64,000 bases of DNA from Streptomyces leeuwenhoekii. Lineage in GTDB: Bacteria > Actinomycetota > Actinomycetes > Streptomycetales > Streptomycetaceae. Within the stretch, counting starts at the first letter, position 1; every line of letters begins with the position of its first letter. Of the stretch, positions 45,801-53,862 are shown in pieces. The DNA is taken from positions 682,001-746,000 of the forward strand of contig NZ_LN831790.1 in NCBI RefSeq assembly GCF_001013905.1, in the 5' to 3' direction. A program made the translations under genes and the position numbers. The notes under the pieces are model-generated. The model searched no databases and was not told the origin of the DNA. It saw only the letters and a list, made by a program, of their open reading frames with translations.

Positions 45801-46197
45801 GTCAGTTCCCCTTTGAACTGTGGGTCGAGCGGCCGGCCCCGGGCGGCACGAGGGGCGGCGGCTCGGTATGGGGCTGGCGAGATGGGGGTGCGAAGGCGCC
45901 GCTGCGGCGGCTTCGAGCCGTGGCGGCCGTCGGGCAGCGGGAAGAGACCGGGCGAGGTGACGAGAGGTGACGCCCCGGTGAGTCGCCGGTCGGGTGGCAG
46001 CCGCATCGAACACGCCGCGGACGACGCCGGACCGCCGCCGCGTCGCGGGGCCTTCCCGGCCGCTTCCCGCGCCGCCGCGCGACCGCCGGGGCCGACGGCG
46101 ACCGGTCACCGGGGCGGCGGGGGGCCGCCGCCCGGCCGTCCGGCGGGGCACCGGCGCGGCCGCGGCGGTCCCCGGCTCCCCGTACGCGGTGGCGCGG
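45801..46197. other. Intergenic, probable promoter region of the permease-gudD operon
   Basis: About 400 bp upstream of the permease. Frames are Arg/Pro/Gly-rich, without ribosome binding sites. No hairpin or repeat stands out; the permease promoter should be here unless it is read from beyond 46326. Confidence 0.4.
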
Positions 46198-46326
46198 TCA
46201 GGCGAGTAACGCCACGGGGAGGTCGAGCACCCCGGCCGGGGCCCGGCGGCGCCCGGGGCGGTCCGCGGGCGTGGCGGCTCGGGGCGCGGCGATCGCCGAC
46301 TCGTCCTGCCGGGCGGGAGCGGGCAT
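46198..46326 (-). CDS. Small hypothetical protein (42 aa) in the glucarate locus
   Basis: An ATG at 46326 has a good AGGAG seven bases upstream and opens a 42-codon frame rich in Ala, Pro and Arg, ending VLDLPVALLA. No signal peptide and no known family. The element at 46419-46443 that also occurs before the LysR gene lies about 95 bp upstream, so this ORF may be the first gene or a leader of the permease-gudD transcript. Composition is not far from background, so it remains uncertain. Confidence 0.4.
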   Translation of the reverse strand: MPAPARQDESAIAAPRAATPADRPGRRRAPAGVLDLPVALLA

Positions 46327-46418
46327 GGTCAGTCTCCTAGACCTGAGGGGGAGCGACGGCGTGCCGCGTGCGGTCCAAGCCACGGAACCGGTGGCTGAGT
46401 TGACCGTAGAGATGGTTC

Positions 46419-46443
46419 TGATTCACGTCCATGTCGAATTTTG
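46419..46443. promoter_or_regulatory. Glucarate-locus element, copy 1
   Basis: TGATTCACGTCCA, six variable bases, then ATTTTG. The same arrangement occurs on the other strand at 47404-47428 before the LysR gene, 19 of 25 bases being fixed. It is a likely binding site of the LysR regulator for the permease-gudD side. Confidence 0.55.
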
Positions 46444-46501
46444 TTGGTTGCCATACCTTTCTTGTATGACCGCTTCGTGACTCCGGTGTGTCAGACGGGT
46501 G

Positions 46502-47377
46502 TCACAGATGCCGCAGCAGCGCGTGGAGAGCCGGATTGTCGTTGTTCCGGCGCCAGACGAGGTCGAGTTCGACCGGGTTCGGGTCCGGGAGGCCGACCTG
46601 CCGGAAGACGACACCTCCGTAGCGCATCCGGGCCGCGGTCTCGGGCACCAGGGCGATGCCCCAGCCGCCGTTGACCAGGGCCAGGATGCTGTGCACCTGT
46701 GTGAGGTACTGGGTGAAGACGGGCCGGGCGCGCGCGATGCGGAAAATGCTGATCAGCAGTTCGTGGAAGTAGCGGGCCTCGATGGGCGAGTACATGAGGA
46801 AGTCCTCGCCGTCGAAGTCCTCGATCCGCATCGGCCCCTCCGCAGCGGCCAGCGGGTGCCCGGCGGGAAGGGCGGCCAGCAGCCCTTCCCGCACCGCCGT
46901 ACGGGAGGTCAGGTCGGCCCCCGTGGTGGAGGGCCGGATCAGCCCGAGGTCGAGCGAGCCCTCGCTGAGGGCCTTGAGCTGGTCGCGGGTGACGAGTTCC
47001 TGCAACAGGATCTCCACTCCCGGCAGTGCCGCCCGGGCGGTCTCCAGCAGGTCACCGAGAGCGGAGTAGGCGCTGGCGGCCGTGAACCCGACGGCGATCG
47101 CGCCCGCCTCGCCGGTGGAGACCCGGCGCACGGCGAGGGCGGCGTGCTCGGACTGGCGCAGGATGCGGCGCGCCTCGATCAGGAAGGCCCGGCCGGCCGG
47201 GGTGAGCCGCACGGTCCGGTTGGTGCGGTCCAGCAGGTGCACGCCCAGCTCGTTCTCCAGGAGCTGGATCTGCCGGCTCAGCGGCGGCTGCGTCATGTTC
47301 AGCCGTTCCGCGGCACGGGTGAAGTGCAGTTCCTCGGCGACGGCCACGAAGCTCGTCAACTGGGCGAGAGTGAACAT
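46502..47377 (-). CDS. LysR family regulator, probable glucarate regulon activator
   Basis: A 291-aa LysR-type protein: the N-terminal winged helix (LAQLTSFVAVAEELHFTRAA, LNMTQPPLSRQIQLLENELG) and the periplasmic-binding-like effector domain (IAVGFTAASAYSALGDLL, LNPV-type hinge region AALPAGHPLAA). Position between gudD-permease and the dehydratase gene kdgD, together with shared elements before both its own gene and the permease side, makes it the local regulator of sugar acid catabolism (inference). ATG 47377 sits 27 bases from copy 2 of the element, so it may regulate itself. Confidence 0.92.
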   Translation of the reverse strand: MFTLAQLTSFVAVAEELHFTRAAERLNMTQPPLSRQIQLLENELGVHLLDRTNRTVRLTPAGRAFLIEARRILRQSEHAALAVRRVSTGEAGAIAVGFTAASAYSALGDLLETARAALPGVEILLQELVTRDQLKALSEGSLDLGLIRPSTTGADLTSRTAVREGLLAALPAGHPLAAAEGPMRIEDFDGEDFLMYSPIEARYFHELLISIFRIARARPVFTQYLTQVHSILALVNGGWGIALVPETAARMRYGGVVFRQVGLPDPNPVELDLVWRRNNDNPALHALLRHL

Positions 47378-47403
47378 TGATGCTCTCCAGGTATCGCTGC
47401 ATC

Positions 47404-47428
47404 CAAAATCAGTGTTGGACGTGAATCA
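47404..47428. promoter_or_regulatory. Glucarate-locus element, copy 2
   Basis: On the minus strand it reads TGATTCACGTCCA-N6-ATTTTG, matching copy 1. It begins 27 bp upstream of the LysR start codon and could serve both the LysR gene and the divergent kdgD. Confidence 0.55.
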
Positions 47429-47475
47429 TTCGTGACCGTAGCGTCAGACCTGGCCGGACGGACCGGCGGACCGAC

Positions 47476-47530
47476 GGACCGGTGGACCGGTGGACCGGTG
47501 GACCGGTGGACCGGTGGACCGGTGGACCGG
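47476..47530. repeat. Perfect 8-bp tandem repeat (GGTGGACC unit)
   Basis: Six uninterrupted GGTGGACC units (47481-47528) with partial units on both sides. Each unit junction creates an ACCGGT palindrome, so the array holds a palindromic hexamer every 8 bp. Related degenerate copies reach from about 47451 to 47575. Confidence 0.9.
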
Positions 47531-47956
47531 AGGTCGGACGGACCGGTGGACCGGCGGTCGGACGGAGCGCCGGCCGGACGGACGGCCACACGGCGACCCC
47601 GCGAGTCCTCGGCCACAGCCCGTGGCCCGGCGAGGCCGTCCGGCACAGGGAGCACGCAACCATGGTTCACACTCGTCGCGGTCACCGGGGTGCCCCGTGC
47701 GGACCGCCCGGCCCCGCGCGCCCGTGAGGCCACCGGCCGCGCGGCCGTGACCCGCACCGGACCGGCGGAGCGGGGCCCGCTCGCCGGCCGGGGACCGCAG
47801 GTGCCCGCAAGGCCCCGGCGCGGGCGGCGTCGTCAACGGACAGCCGCCGGCCACCCGCCACCCCCGCACCGCCCGTCCGAACCGCCCGCGGCTCACGGCC
47901 GTGGCCCCGCCCCACCGGCATCTCCACCGCATCGCCCCGACCCTCAGGAGCATTCC

Positions 47957-48883
47957 ATGACGTCCTTCACCCCGGCGGAACTCGGCCACCGCATCGGATC
48001 CGGTCTGCTGTCCTTCCCCGTGACCCACTTCGGCGACGACCTGTCCTTCGACGAGGACGCCTACCGGGAGAACATCGTCCGCCTGGCCAAGTACGACGTC
48101 GGCGGCCTCTTCGCCGCCGGCGGCACGGGCGAGTTCTTCTCCCTGACCCCCGCCGAGGTCGAACGCGTCGTGGCCGCCGCCGCCGACAGCGCCCCCGACG
48201 GCACCCCGATCCTGGCCCCGGCCGGTTACGGCACCGCCACCGCGATCGAGCTGGCCGCCGCCGCCGAACGCGCCGGCGCCGACGGCATCCTGCTCTTCCC
48301 GCCCTACCTCACCGAAGCCGGGCAGGAGGGTCTGGCCCGCCATGTCGAGGCCGTCTGCCGCTCCACCTCGCTCGGCGTCGTCATCTACGGCCGCGCCAAC
48401 GCCGTCTACCGCGACGACACGGTCGCCCGGCTCGCCGACACCTGCCCCAACCTGATCGGCTACAAGGACGGCGTCGGCGACATCGACACCATGACCCGGA
48501 TCCACGCCCGCCTCGGCGAGCGCCTCACCTACATCGGCGGCCTGCCCACCGCCGAGACGTACGCCCTGCCCTATCTCCAACTGGGCGTGACGACCTACTC
48601 CTCGGCCATCTTCAACTTCCTGCCGGAGTTCGCCCTCGACTTCTACGCCGCCGTCCGCGAACGCCGGCACGACGCCGTCACCCGCATGCTCCGGGACTTC
48701 GTCCTGCCGTACACCGAGATCCGCAACCGCCAGGCCGGCTACGCGGTCAGCATCGTCAAGGCCGGCATGACCGCCACCGGGCACAGCGCGGGACCGGTCC
48801 GCCCCCCGCTCACCGACCTGACCGCGCGGGAACTCGACGAGCTCAAGGCGCTCATCGCCAAGCTGCCCTCCACCACGGGCTGA
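47957..48883 (+). CDS. kdgD: 5-dehydro-4-deoxyglucarate dehydratase
   Basis: A 308-aa DHDPS/NAL-family aldolase-fold enzyme. It decarboxylates and dehydrates 5-dehydro-4-deoxy-D-glucarate to 2,5-dioxovalerate (alpha-ketoglutarate semialdehyde), the step after gudD. Visible motifs are [30 protein letters not shown], the catalytic Tyr in [12 protein letters not shown] and the Schiff-base Lys in [17 protein letters not shown] lies six bases before ATG 47957. It is transcribed away from LysR. No dehydrogenase for the next step is nearby. Confidence 0.94.
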   Translation: MTSFTPAELGHRIGSGLLSFPVTHFGDDLSFDEDAYRENIVRLAKYDVGGLFAAGGTGEFFSLTPAEVERVVAAAADSAPDGTPILAPAGYGTATAIELAAAAERAGADGILLFPPYLTEAGQEGLARHVEAVCRSTSLGVVIYGRANAVYRDDTVARLADTCPNLIGYKDGVGDIDTMTRIHARLGERLTYIGGLPTAETYALPYLQLGVTTYSSAIFNFLPEFALDFYAAVRERRHDAVTRMLRDFVLPYTEIRNRQAGYAVSIVKAGMTATGHSAGPVRPPLTDLTARELDELKALIAKLPSTTG

Positions 48884-49243
48884 CGGGGCCCGCCGCTCAC
48901 GCGTCCCCCTCCCCTACGCGGAGCCGTGCGCGGGGGTGCGCCGGGCCTTCCGGCGCACCCGCCGGCCGAGGCAGTCGGGGTGCGGGCCGGGTCCTCGGCC
49001 CGTTCCCTCGTCCCCGACCTCGACCTGCGCAACCCCTCGGTCACATCCGCAACAGGCGTCGGCGTTTCGGCCGCTTACGGCCGGGCCGGAAGCTCCGCAG
49101 CACCGCTGCCGTCCGTGCGGCACCCGCGGATCACGGGCCCCGGCAGCGACCGGAATCGAGCGTGTTCGATTCGCTCTTCCCCTCGTTGAGCCGGGCACCG
49201 CCGGACCGTCCAGGCACGGCGCCGACCTCAAGGAGGGAAGCAG
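48884..49243. other. Intergenic: terminator then unannotated DNA
   Basis: The hairpin at 48934-48960 ends the kdgD transcript. The rest holds no recognisable gene; the AAGGAGGGA before 49244 is the ribosome binding site of the truncated ATPase gene. Confidence 0.5.
48934..48960 (+). terminator. 11-bp perfect stem-loop after kdgD
   Basis: GGGTGCGCCGG (48934-48944) pairs with 48950-48960 around a five-base loop, about 50 bp past the kdgD stop. Confidence 0.7.
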
Positions 49244-49960
49244 GTGCCCCTGACCACCGCCTCTGCCCGAAGCTCCGCAACGCCTCGTCCCCCACCACCC
49301 GCCGCCCTCGTCCGCGAAGGGAACTTCGGGAAGAACCCGCTGGAAGAACCGGACTTCCGCAAGATGTGCGCCCGGCTGCCGTCCGTGCTCGGCGACACCA
49401 CGCGTACCGAGGCGGTGTGGAAGCGCCCCGCGCTGGTCCCGCAGAACTTCGCCTGCTGGCCGCTGCGCGCACGGGAGAACATCACCCTCGGCCAGCCCCG
49501 CACCTTCGACGGCGGCCCCGTGTGGGCCGCCGTCGACGCCGTCGGCATGCGCGAGGCCGTCGAGAAACCGTCCTACCGGCTCGACACGCTCCTGGCACGG
49601 GAACTCTTCGGTGGCGCGGAGCTGTCCGGCGGCCAGTGGCAGCGCCTGGTCTGCGGGCGCGCGCTGTACCGGCGCACGCCCCTGCTCATCCTGGACGAGC
49701 CGACCTCTCGGATGGACCCCCGCGGCGAGCACCAGATCTTCCTGGAGATCAAGCGGATCGCAGCCGCTCGGATGACCATCGCGGTCACCCATCAACTGGA
49801 GAACACCCGTCTCGCCCACAGGATCGTGGTGATGCGGCACGGCCGGATCACCGAACAGGGCCGGTACGACGACTTCGTGAACGCCGGCGGACTCTTCGCC
49901 GATACTCGTGGCTCTCGCCAAGAACCGCTGACCCGGACGGTTCCGTACGGCCGCCGCTGA
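49244..49960 (+). pseudogene. Truncated ABC exporter ATPase lacking Walker A
   Basis: A 238-codon uninterrupted frame with a strong AAGGAGGGA before its GTG start. It encodes only the second half of an ABC exporter (type-1, lantibiotic/multidrug-like) ATPase: a Q-loop-like LVPQNFACWPLRARENITLG, signature AELSGGQWQRLVCGRALYR, Walker B LLILDEPTSRMDP and an H-loop in AVTHQLEN. Membrane domain and Walker A are absent and the first 70 residues do not look like any exporter. It cannot bind ATP normally, so I call it a remnant, though the intact frame and ribosome binding site leave open a recruited protein. It lies at the eroded side of the NRPS cluster. Confidence 0.7.
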
Positions 49961-49972
49961 CCCCGCGCGAGA

Positions 49973-50470
49973 TCAATCGTCGGCGGCGGCCACCAGCTTG
50001 CGCACGTTCTCGACGCTGCCGCAGTCCGCCTTCAGGTACTGCGCACGTGCCTCGCGGAAAGCCCGGCCCAACTCGGCGCGGCGGTCGTCGCCGACGTTCT
50101 CGCGGGCGTCGTTGAGAAGGGTCCGCTCCTCCTCGTCCGCGTGGTGATTGACCGCTGTGACGAGCTCTTCCAGCTTCTCCTCCCACTCTTCGGAAGTCGT
50201 GTCCTCCACTTCCAGCAGGGCGAGCAGCGCCGCGTTGGCCTCATGGTGCTCGTGGACGCTGTGGTCCACGTCCTCGCCGTCCACGTTCTTGTAGCGCCGC
50301 AGAGCGGGGTAGACCTTGTCCTCCTCCGCCGAGGCGTGGGCGATGAGAAGGTCCGCGAACTCTTCCAGAGCGGCGGCCCGGTCGGCTTCGATGTTGCGCA
50401 TGGTGCGGAAGAGGTCCTCCATGCGGCGGTGGTCCTGCAGGATGAGTTCGACGACGTCGGTGGACGACAC
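49973..50470 (-). CDS. Hemerythrin HHE domain protein
   Basis: A 165-aa four-helix protein with the hemerythrin His/Glu pattern: LILQDHRRMEDLF, LIAHASAEEDKVYPAL, HEHHEANAALLALLE and VNHHADEEERTLL. Such cytosolic proteins bind a diiron centre and are linked to oxygen, nitric oxide or redox stress sensing. GAGGAG is seven bases before GTG 50470; the longer start at 50485 would include that ribosome binding site. Stand-alone gene. Confidence 0.92.
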   Translation of the reverse strand: MSSTDVVELILQDHRRMEDLFRTMRNIEADRAAALEEFADLLIAHASAEEDKVYPALRRYKNVDGEDVDHSVHEHHEANAALLALLEVEDTTSEEWEEKLEELVTAVNHHADEEERTLLNDARENVGDDRRAELGRAFREARAQYLKADCGSVENVRKLVAAADD

Positions 50471-50639
50471 AGCGGCTCTCCTCACTTTCGGCTACGGTGG
50501 TCCGCTCCCGCGAATACCCGGCTTTTCGCAGGTGAGACGTGCGTCTTCCGGCTGCCGTGGACGGCGGCGCGACGTCAGCAGGTGTCGGCCGTGTCTCCGC
50601 TCGCCCGGCGTGCCCGCCGCCTCCCGCCCGCGGCCACGG

Positions 50640-51062
50640 TCAGTGGGCGTCGCCGGCCGCCTCCGGTGGACGGAAGCAGGCGGTGACCGACTTGCCGGTG
50701 GGGCAGGAACGGGCCTCCCAGTCGTCGGCCAGGGCGTCGACCAGGAACATGCCCCGCCCGCCGGGGCGGTCGTGGCTGGGTTCGCGCGGAGTGGGCAGCG
50801 TGGTGTCGTCGTCGTGCACGGCGACGTGCAGGCACTGGCCGTCCCAGGTCAGCACGAGCCGGGCGGTGGAGTGGGCGTGCACATGGGCGTTGGTGACCAG
50901 CTCGGACACGGTCAGCAGCACATCGTGCACCGTCTGCGGGGTGTCTCGCGTCCACTCCAGCGTCTCCAGATGTTCGCGCGCCCAGTCGCGCGCCGCCTTG
51001 GGCCCGGTGTTCATGGGCAGCGAGCGCGCCCAGCCCACCGCTCGCACCGACGATTCGTCCAC
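50640..51062 (-). CDS. RsbW-like serine-kinase fold ATP-binding protein
   Basis: A 140-aa HATPase_c protein of the anti-sigma factor kinase type common in Streptomyces. The N-box is VHDVLLTVSELVTNAHVHAH, followed by LHVAVHDDDTTLP (G1-like) and RPGGRGMFLVDALADDW (G2). Some partner phosphorylates or sequesters anti-anti-sigma proteins; the partner is unknown. GGAGG lies seven bases before GTG 51062; longer GTG starts up to 51134 are possible but less well placed. Confidence 0.87.
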   Translation of the reverse strand: MDESSVRAVGWARSLPMNTGPKAARDWAREHLETLEWTRDTPQTVHDVLLTVSELVTNAHVHAHSTARLVLTWDGQCLHVAVHDDDTTLPTPREPSHDRPGGRGMFLVDALADDWEARSCPTGKSVTACFRPPEAAGDAH

Positions 51063-51376
51063 TGTCTTCCCTCCCTGCACGGACACGGTTCCGCTCTGTC
51101 GCGAGTACCCGCCGTACGCCTGTTGACGCGACACGGCGCGCTGCTCGTGGCACCCTGCGACGGGTGAACCGCGTGGGCGATCACCCGCCCCGCCCGCCGT
51201 CCCGGGCGACGCGGCTGCGCCGTGTCGCCGGAGCGGCCCCGGTGGCCGTGACGCCGGCAGGCCGACCTTGTGCGGGCGAGGTCGCCGTGCGTCGAGAAAT
51301 CCGGTCGACGGTCCGAGCCGCGAACCACTGTGATGGGTCCGACTGCCCGTCGCACGGAGCGGGCCGGCCCCAGGAG

Positions 51377-52035
51377 ATGCCCTTGGTATCCGCGAGGACC
51401 ACGGACGCCCGCCCCCGGATCGACGGGGAACTGGTCAGGCGCCTGGTCGACGCCCAGTTCCCTCAGTGGGCGGGACTGCCCCTGAAGCCGCTCCAACCGA
51501 CCGGCTCCGACCACGCGATCTACCGGCTGGGCGAGGAGCTGTCGGTCCGGCTGCCCCGCCATGCCGGAGCCATCGGGCAGGCCCGGAAGGAATTCGAGTG
51601 GCTGCCCGACTCGCCCCGCACCTTCCCCTGCCCGTCCCGGTTCCGGTGGGGGTGGTGACCCGGACTTCGGTTATCCGTGGCCCTGGGCGGTGTCCCGCTG
51701 GCTGGAGGGCAAGGTGGCGACCGTCGAGGCACTGGCCGACTCCTCCGCAGCCGCCCTCGAACTGGCCGGGTTCCCGACTGCCCTGCAACGGTTCGCACCC
51801 GAGGACATCCCCGCCGGGAACGCCCGGGAGGACCTGACCGGCCGGCCGTTGTCCGACCGGGACCGCGCGACTCGGCTCGCCATCGCCGAGGTCGGCGGCG
51901 TGTTCGAGACCGCAGCGATGACCGAGCTGTGGGACGCGGCGCCGAGCGCCCCCGGGTGGGGTCGCTCTCCGGTCTGGTTCCACGGCGACTTCCACACCGG
52001 CAACCTGCTGACCGTCGACGGCCGCCTCAGCGCCG
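51377..52035 (+). pseudogene. Frameshifted, C-terminally cut aminoglycoside phosphotransferase-family gene
   Basis: From ATG 51377 (AGGAG close by) the frame gives the kinase N-lobe: QPTGSDHAIYRLGEELSVRLPR and a conserved KEFEWLP. Near 51605 the frame changes (APHLPLPVPVPVG is read in a second frame), and from about 51655 a third frame continues DPDFGYPWPWAVSRWLEGK to [19 protein letters not shown], the catalytic HGDFHTGN loop. Just after GRLSA, near 52035, the homology stops and NRPS carrier-protein sequence begins. Two frameshifts and loss of the metal-binding C-lobe make it inactive. Relatives phosphorylate aminoglycosides or other small molecules. Confidence 0.8.
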
Positions 52036-52039
52036 ACGC

Positions 52040-52863
52040 TGTTCGCCGATGTCCTGGACATGCCCCGGGTCGGCGTCGACGACGGCTTCTTCGCGCTGGG
52101 CGGCCATTCGCTGCTGGCCACCCGCCTGATCAGCCGGGTGCGTACGGTGCTGGGCGTCGAGCTGCCGATCGCGGTGCTGTTCGAGACGCCGACGGTGGCG
52201 GGGCTGGCCGAGTGGCTGCGTACCGCTCAGGCGGGTGTGCGGCCCACACTGGTACGGGCGGCGTGGCCGGAGGTGGTGCCGTTGTCGTTCGCGCAGCGGC
52301 GGCTGTGGTTCGTGCACCGGCTGGAGGGGCCGAGCGCGATGTACAACATCCCGCTGGCGCTGCGGCTCTCGGGGGAGCTGGACGTGGCCGCGCTGCGGGC
52401 GGCGCTGGGCGATCTGGTGGCCCGGCACGAGAGCCTGCGCACCGTCTTCCCCCGCAGGGCGCGCGCCGCGCAGCAGGTCGTCCTGGAGCCCGATGCCCAC
52501 GGGGAACTGCTGTCCGTGGTGGACGGTGATCCGGAGGAGATCGACGAAATGCTGCGGGCCGCCGCCGGCCACGCCTTCGACCTGGCCGCCGAGCTGCCGC
52601 TGCGTGCCACGCTGTTCGTGGTCCGGCCGGACGAGCATGTGCTGTTGCTGCTGCTGCACCACATCGCGGGCGACGGGTGGTCCATGGCGCCGCTGTCGCG
52701 GGACCTGGCGGCGGCGTACGAGGCCCGCCGCCGGGGGCGGGCGCCGGAGTGGGAACCCCTGCCGGTGCAGTACGCCGAATACACCCTGTGGCAGCGCGAC
52801 GTCCTCGGCGACCCCGACGACCCCGGCAGCCGCTACGCCCGGCAACTCGCCGGCAGCGGGTGA
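52040..52863 (+). pseudogene. Orphan NRPS fragment: carrier protein plus half condensation domain
   Basis: The frame enters without a start at the junction with the phosphotransferase remnant. It gives a carrier domain ([20 protein letters not shown], Ser for phosphopantetheine) and the N-terminal half of an LCL-type condensation domain ([27 protein letters not shown], active site [12 protein letters not shown]). It ends abruptly at YARQLAGSG and a stop, where intact domains continue into the C lobe. It lies on the opposite strand from the large NRPS and its sequence differs from those carrier domains, so it comes from another synthetase or from an inverted piece. A terminator-like hairpin follows at 52879-52924. 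Confidence 0.82.
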
Positions 52864-52878
52864 CGGTTCCCGCGGCGC

Positions 52879-52924
52879 GGCAGGGGGCCGGCGGACCCGC
52901 CAAGGGCTCCGTGGGCCCCCTGCC
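52879..52924. terminator. 11-bp stem-loop between NRPS fragment and acetyltransferase
   Basis: GGCAGGGGGCC (52879-52889) pairs exactly with 52914-52924; the loop holds a smaller GGCG/CGCC stem. It could end transcripts arriving from both sides. Confidence 0.6.
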
Positions 52925-52936
52925 ACGTCCGGGGTG

Positions 52937-53449
52937 TCACACGGTGCCGGTGGTGGGTATCACCAGCATCCGGGTCACCGTGCCGTCGTCTCCCACCACG
53001 TCCCGTACCGGACGGAAGCCCAGGCGGCGGCACATGGCGAGGCTGGCGGCGTTGTCGGCACCCACCATGCCGTACGCCTCCCGCAGCCCCAGGTTGTCGG
53101 CGGCGTGGCGGAGCAGACCGCGGACCACCTCGGTGCCCAGGCCCTTGCCCCAGTACCCGGGGGACAGGGCGGTGACCAGTTCGTGGCCGTCGACGTTGCC
53201 GGTCTTCTTCACCTCGGCGTGACCGACGTAGGCGCCCTCGTGCCACAGGCCCCACACGTCGAACAGCCGCTTGGGGTAGACGTCGGTGAGGATGGCGCGG
53301 AACAGGGTGCGGATCTCTTCCTCCGGCACCCGTTCCTGGCCCATCCAGCGGCAGACCTCCTCGTCGCGCAGCAGGGCGACGAAGACGTCCTCGTGCTCGG
53401 GCCGGTAGGGCAGGAACTCGAGCCGTTCGGTGCGCAGGGCGGGTGTCAC
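52937..53449 (-). CDS. GNAT N-acetyltransferase (RimJ/RimL type)
   Basis: A 170-aa acetyltransferase of the GNAT_3 group: LRTERLEFLPYRPEHEDVF at the start, GYWGKGLGTEVVRGLLRHA (acetyl-CoA loop) and VGADNAASLAMCRRLGFRPV. It may acetylate an amine of a small molecule or protein. As the last minus-strand gene beside MbtH and the NRPS it could tailor the peptide product, but it may equally be unrelated. GGGAGG lies four bases before GTG 53449. Confidence 0.85.
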   Translation of the reverse strand: MTPALRTERLEFLPYRPEHEDVFVALLRDEEVCRWMGQERVPEEEIRTLFRAILTDVYPKRLFDVWGLWHEGAYVGHAEVKKTGNVDGHELVTALSPGYWGKGLGTEVVRGLLRHAADNLGLREAYGMVGADNAASLAMCRRLGFRPVRDVVGDDGTVTRMLVIPTTGTV

Positions 53450-53545
53450 GGAACCTCCCGGTCCACAGGGGTGGCCAATGCGGCGCCGGGACACGGCGGT
53501 ACGAGGTCGTCGTACCGCCGCGTCCCTCTTCGATGCGGCGCCGGG

Positions 53546-53749
53546 TCAGGCCCCGGCGTTCTCCATCCGCTCCCGCAGGCTGCGCGGGCGCATGTCGGTC
53601 CACACCTCGTCGACGTAGGCCGTGCACTCGGCCTCGGTGCCCTCCTTGCCGACGGGCTGCCAGCCGGCGGGCACGTCGACGTCGACCGGCCAGAGGGAGT
53701 ACTGGTCCTCGTCGTTGCGCAGCACCTGGTAGCGGGTGTTCTCGTCCAT
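53546..53749 (-). CDS. MbtH family protein, NRPS adenylation partner
   Basis: A 67-aa MbtH-like protein. The family residues are present: NDEDQYSLWPVDVDVPAGW, ECTAYVDEVWTDMRP and SLRERME. It binds NRPS adenylation domains and is often needed for their folding or activity. The usual NxExQ reads N-D-E-D-Q here. GGAG lies upstream of ATG 53749. The gene follows the NRPS by about 110 bp on the same strand, so its natural partner is that synthetase. Confidence 0.95.
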   Translation of the reverse strand: MDENTRYQVLRNDEDQYSLWPVDVDVPAGWQPVGKEGTEAECTAYVDEVWTDMRPRSLRERMENAGA

Positions 53750-53862
53750 CGTGCGGACTCCTGTCTTCAGCGGTGGTCGTGCTTCTTCGTGTTCTTCGTG
53801 TTCGCGGCGCGGCGAGTCGTGGTGGCCCGATGGCGGGCAGCGGGCCCGGGGTCCGCCCACTC

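Larger units (their letters stand above)
47378..47956. other. Long intergenic region between LysR gene and kdgD
   Basis: This 579-bp region separates divergent genes. It holds the copy 2 element (47404-47428), an 8-bp tandem repeat (47476-47530) with degenerate continuation to about 47575, and then featureless GC-rich DNA. Apparent ORFs across the repeat are periodic by-products. Confidence 0.6.

Noticed and set aside
47432..48883. An N-terminally extended kdgD starting in the tandem repeat
   Set aside because: The extension is a translation of the 8-bp repeat and Arg/Pro-rich spacer; ATG 47957 has AGGAG and gives the family's usual length.
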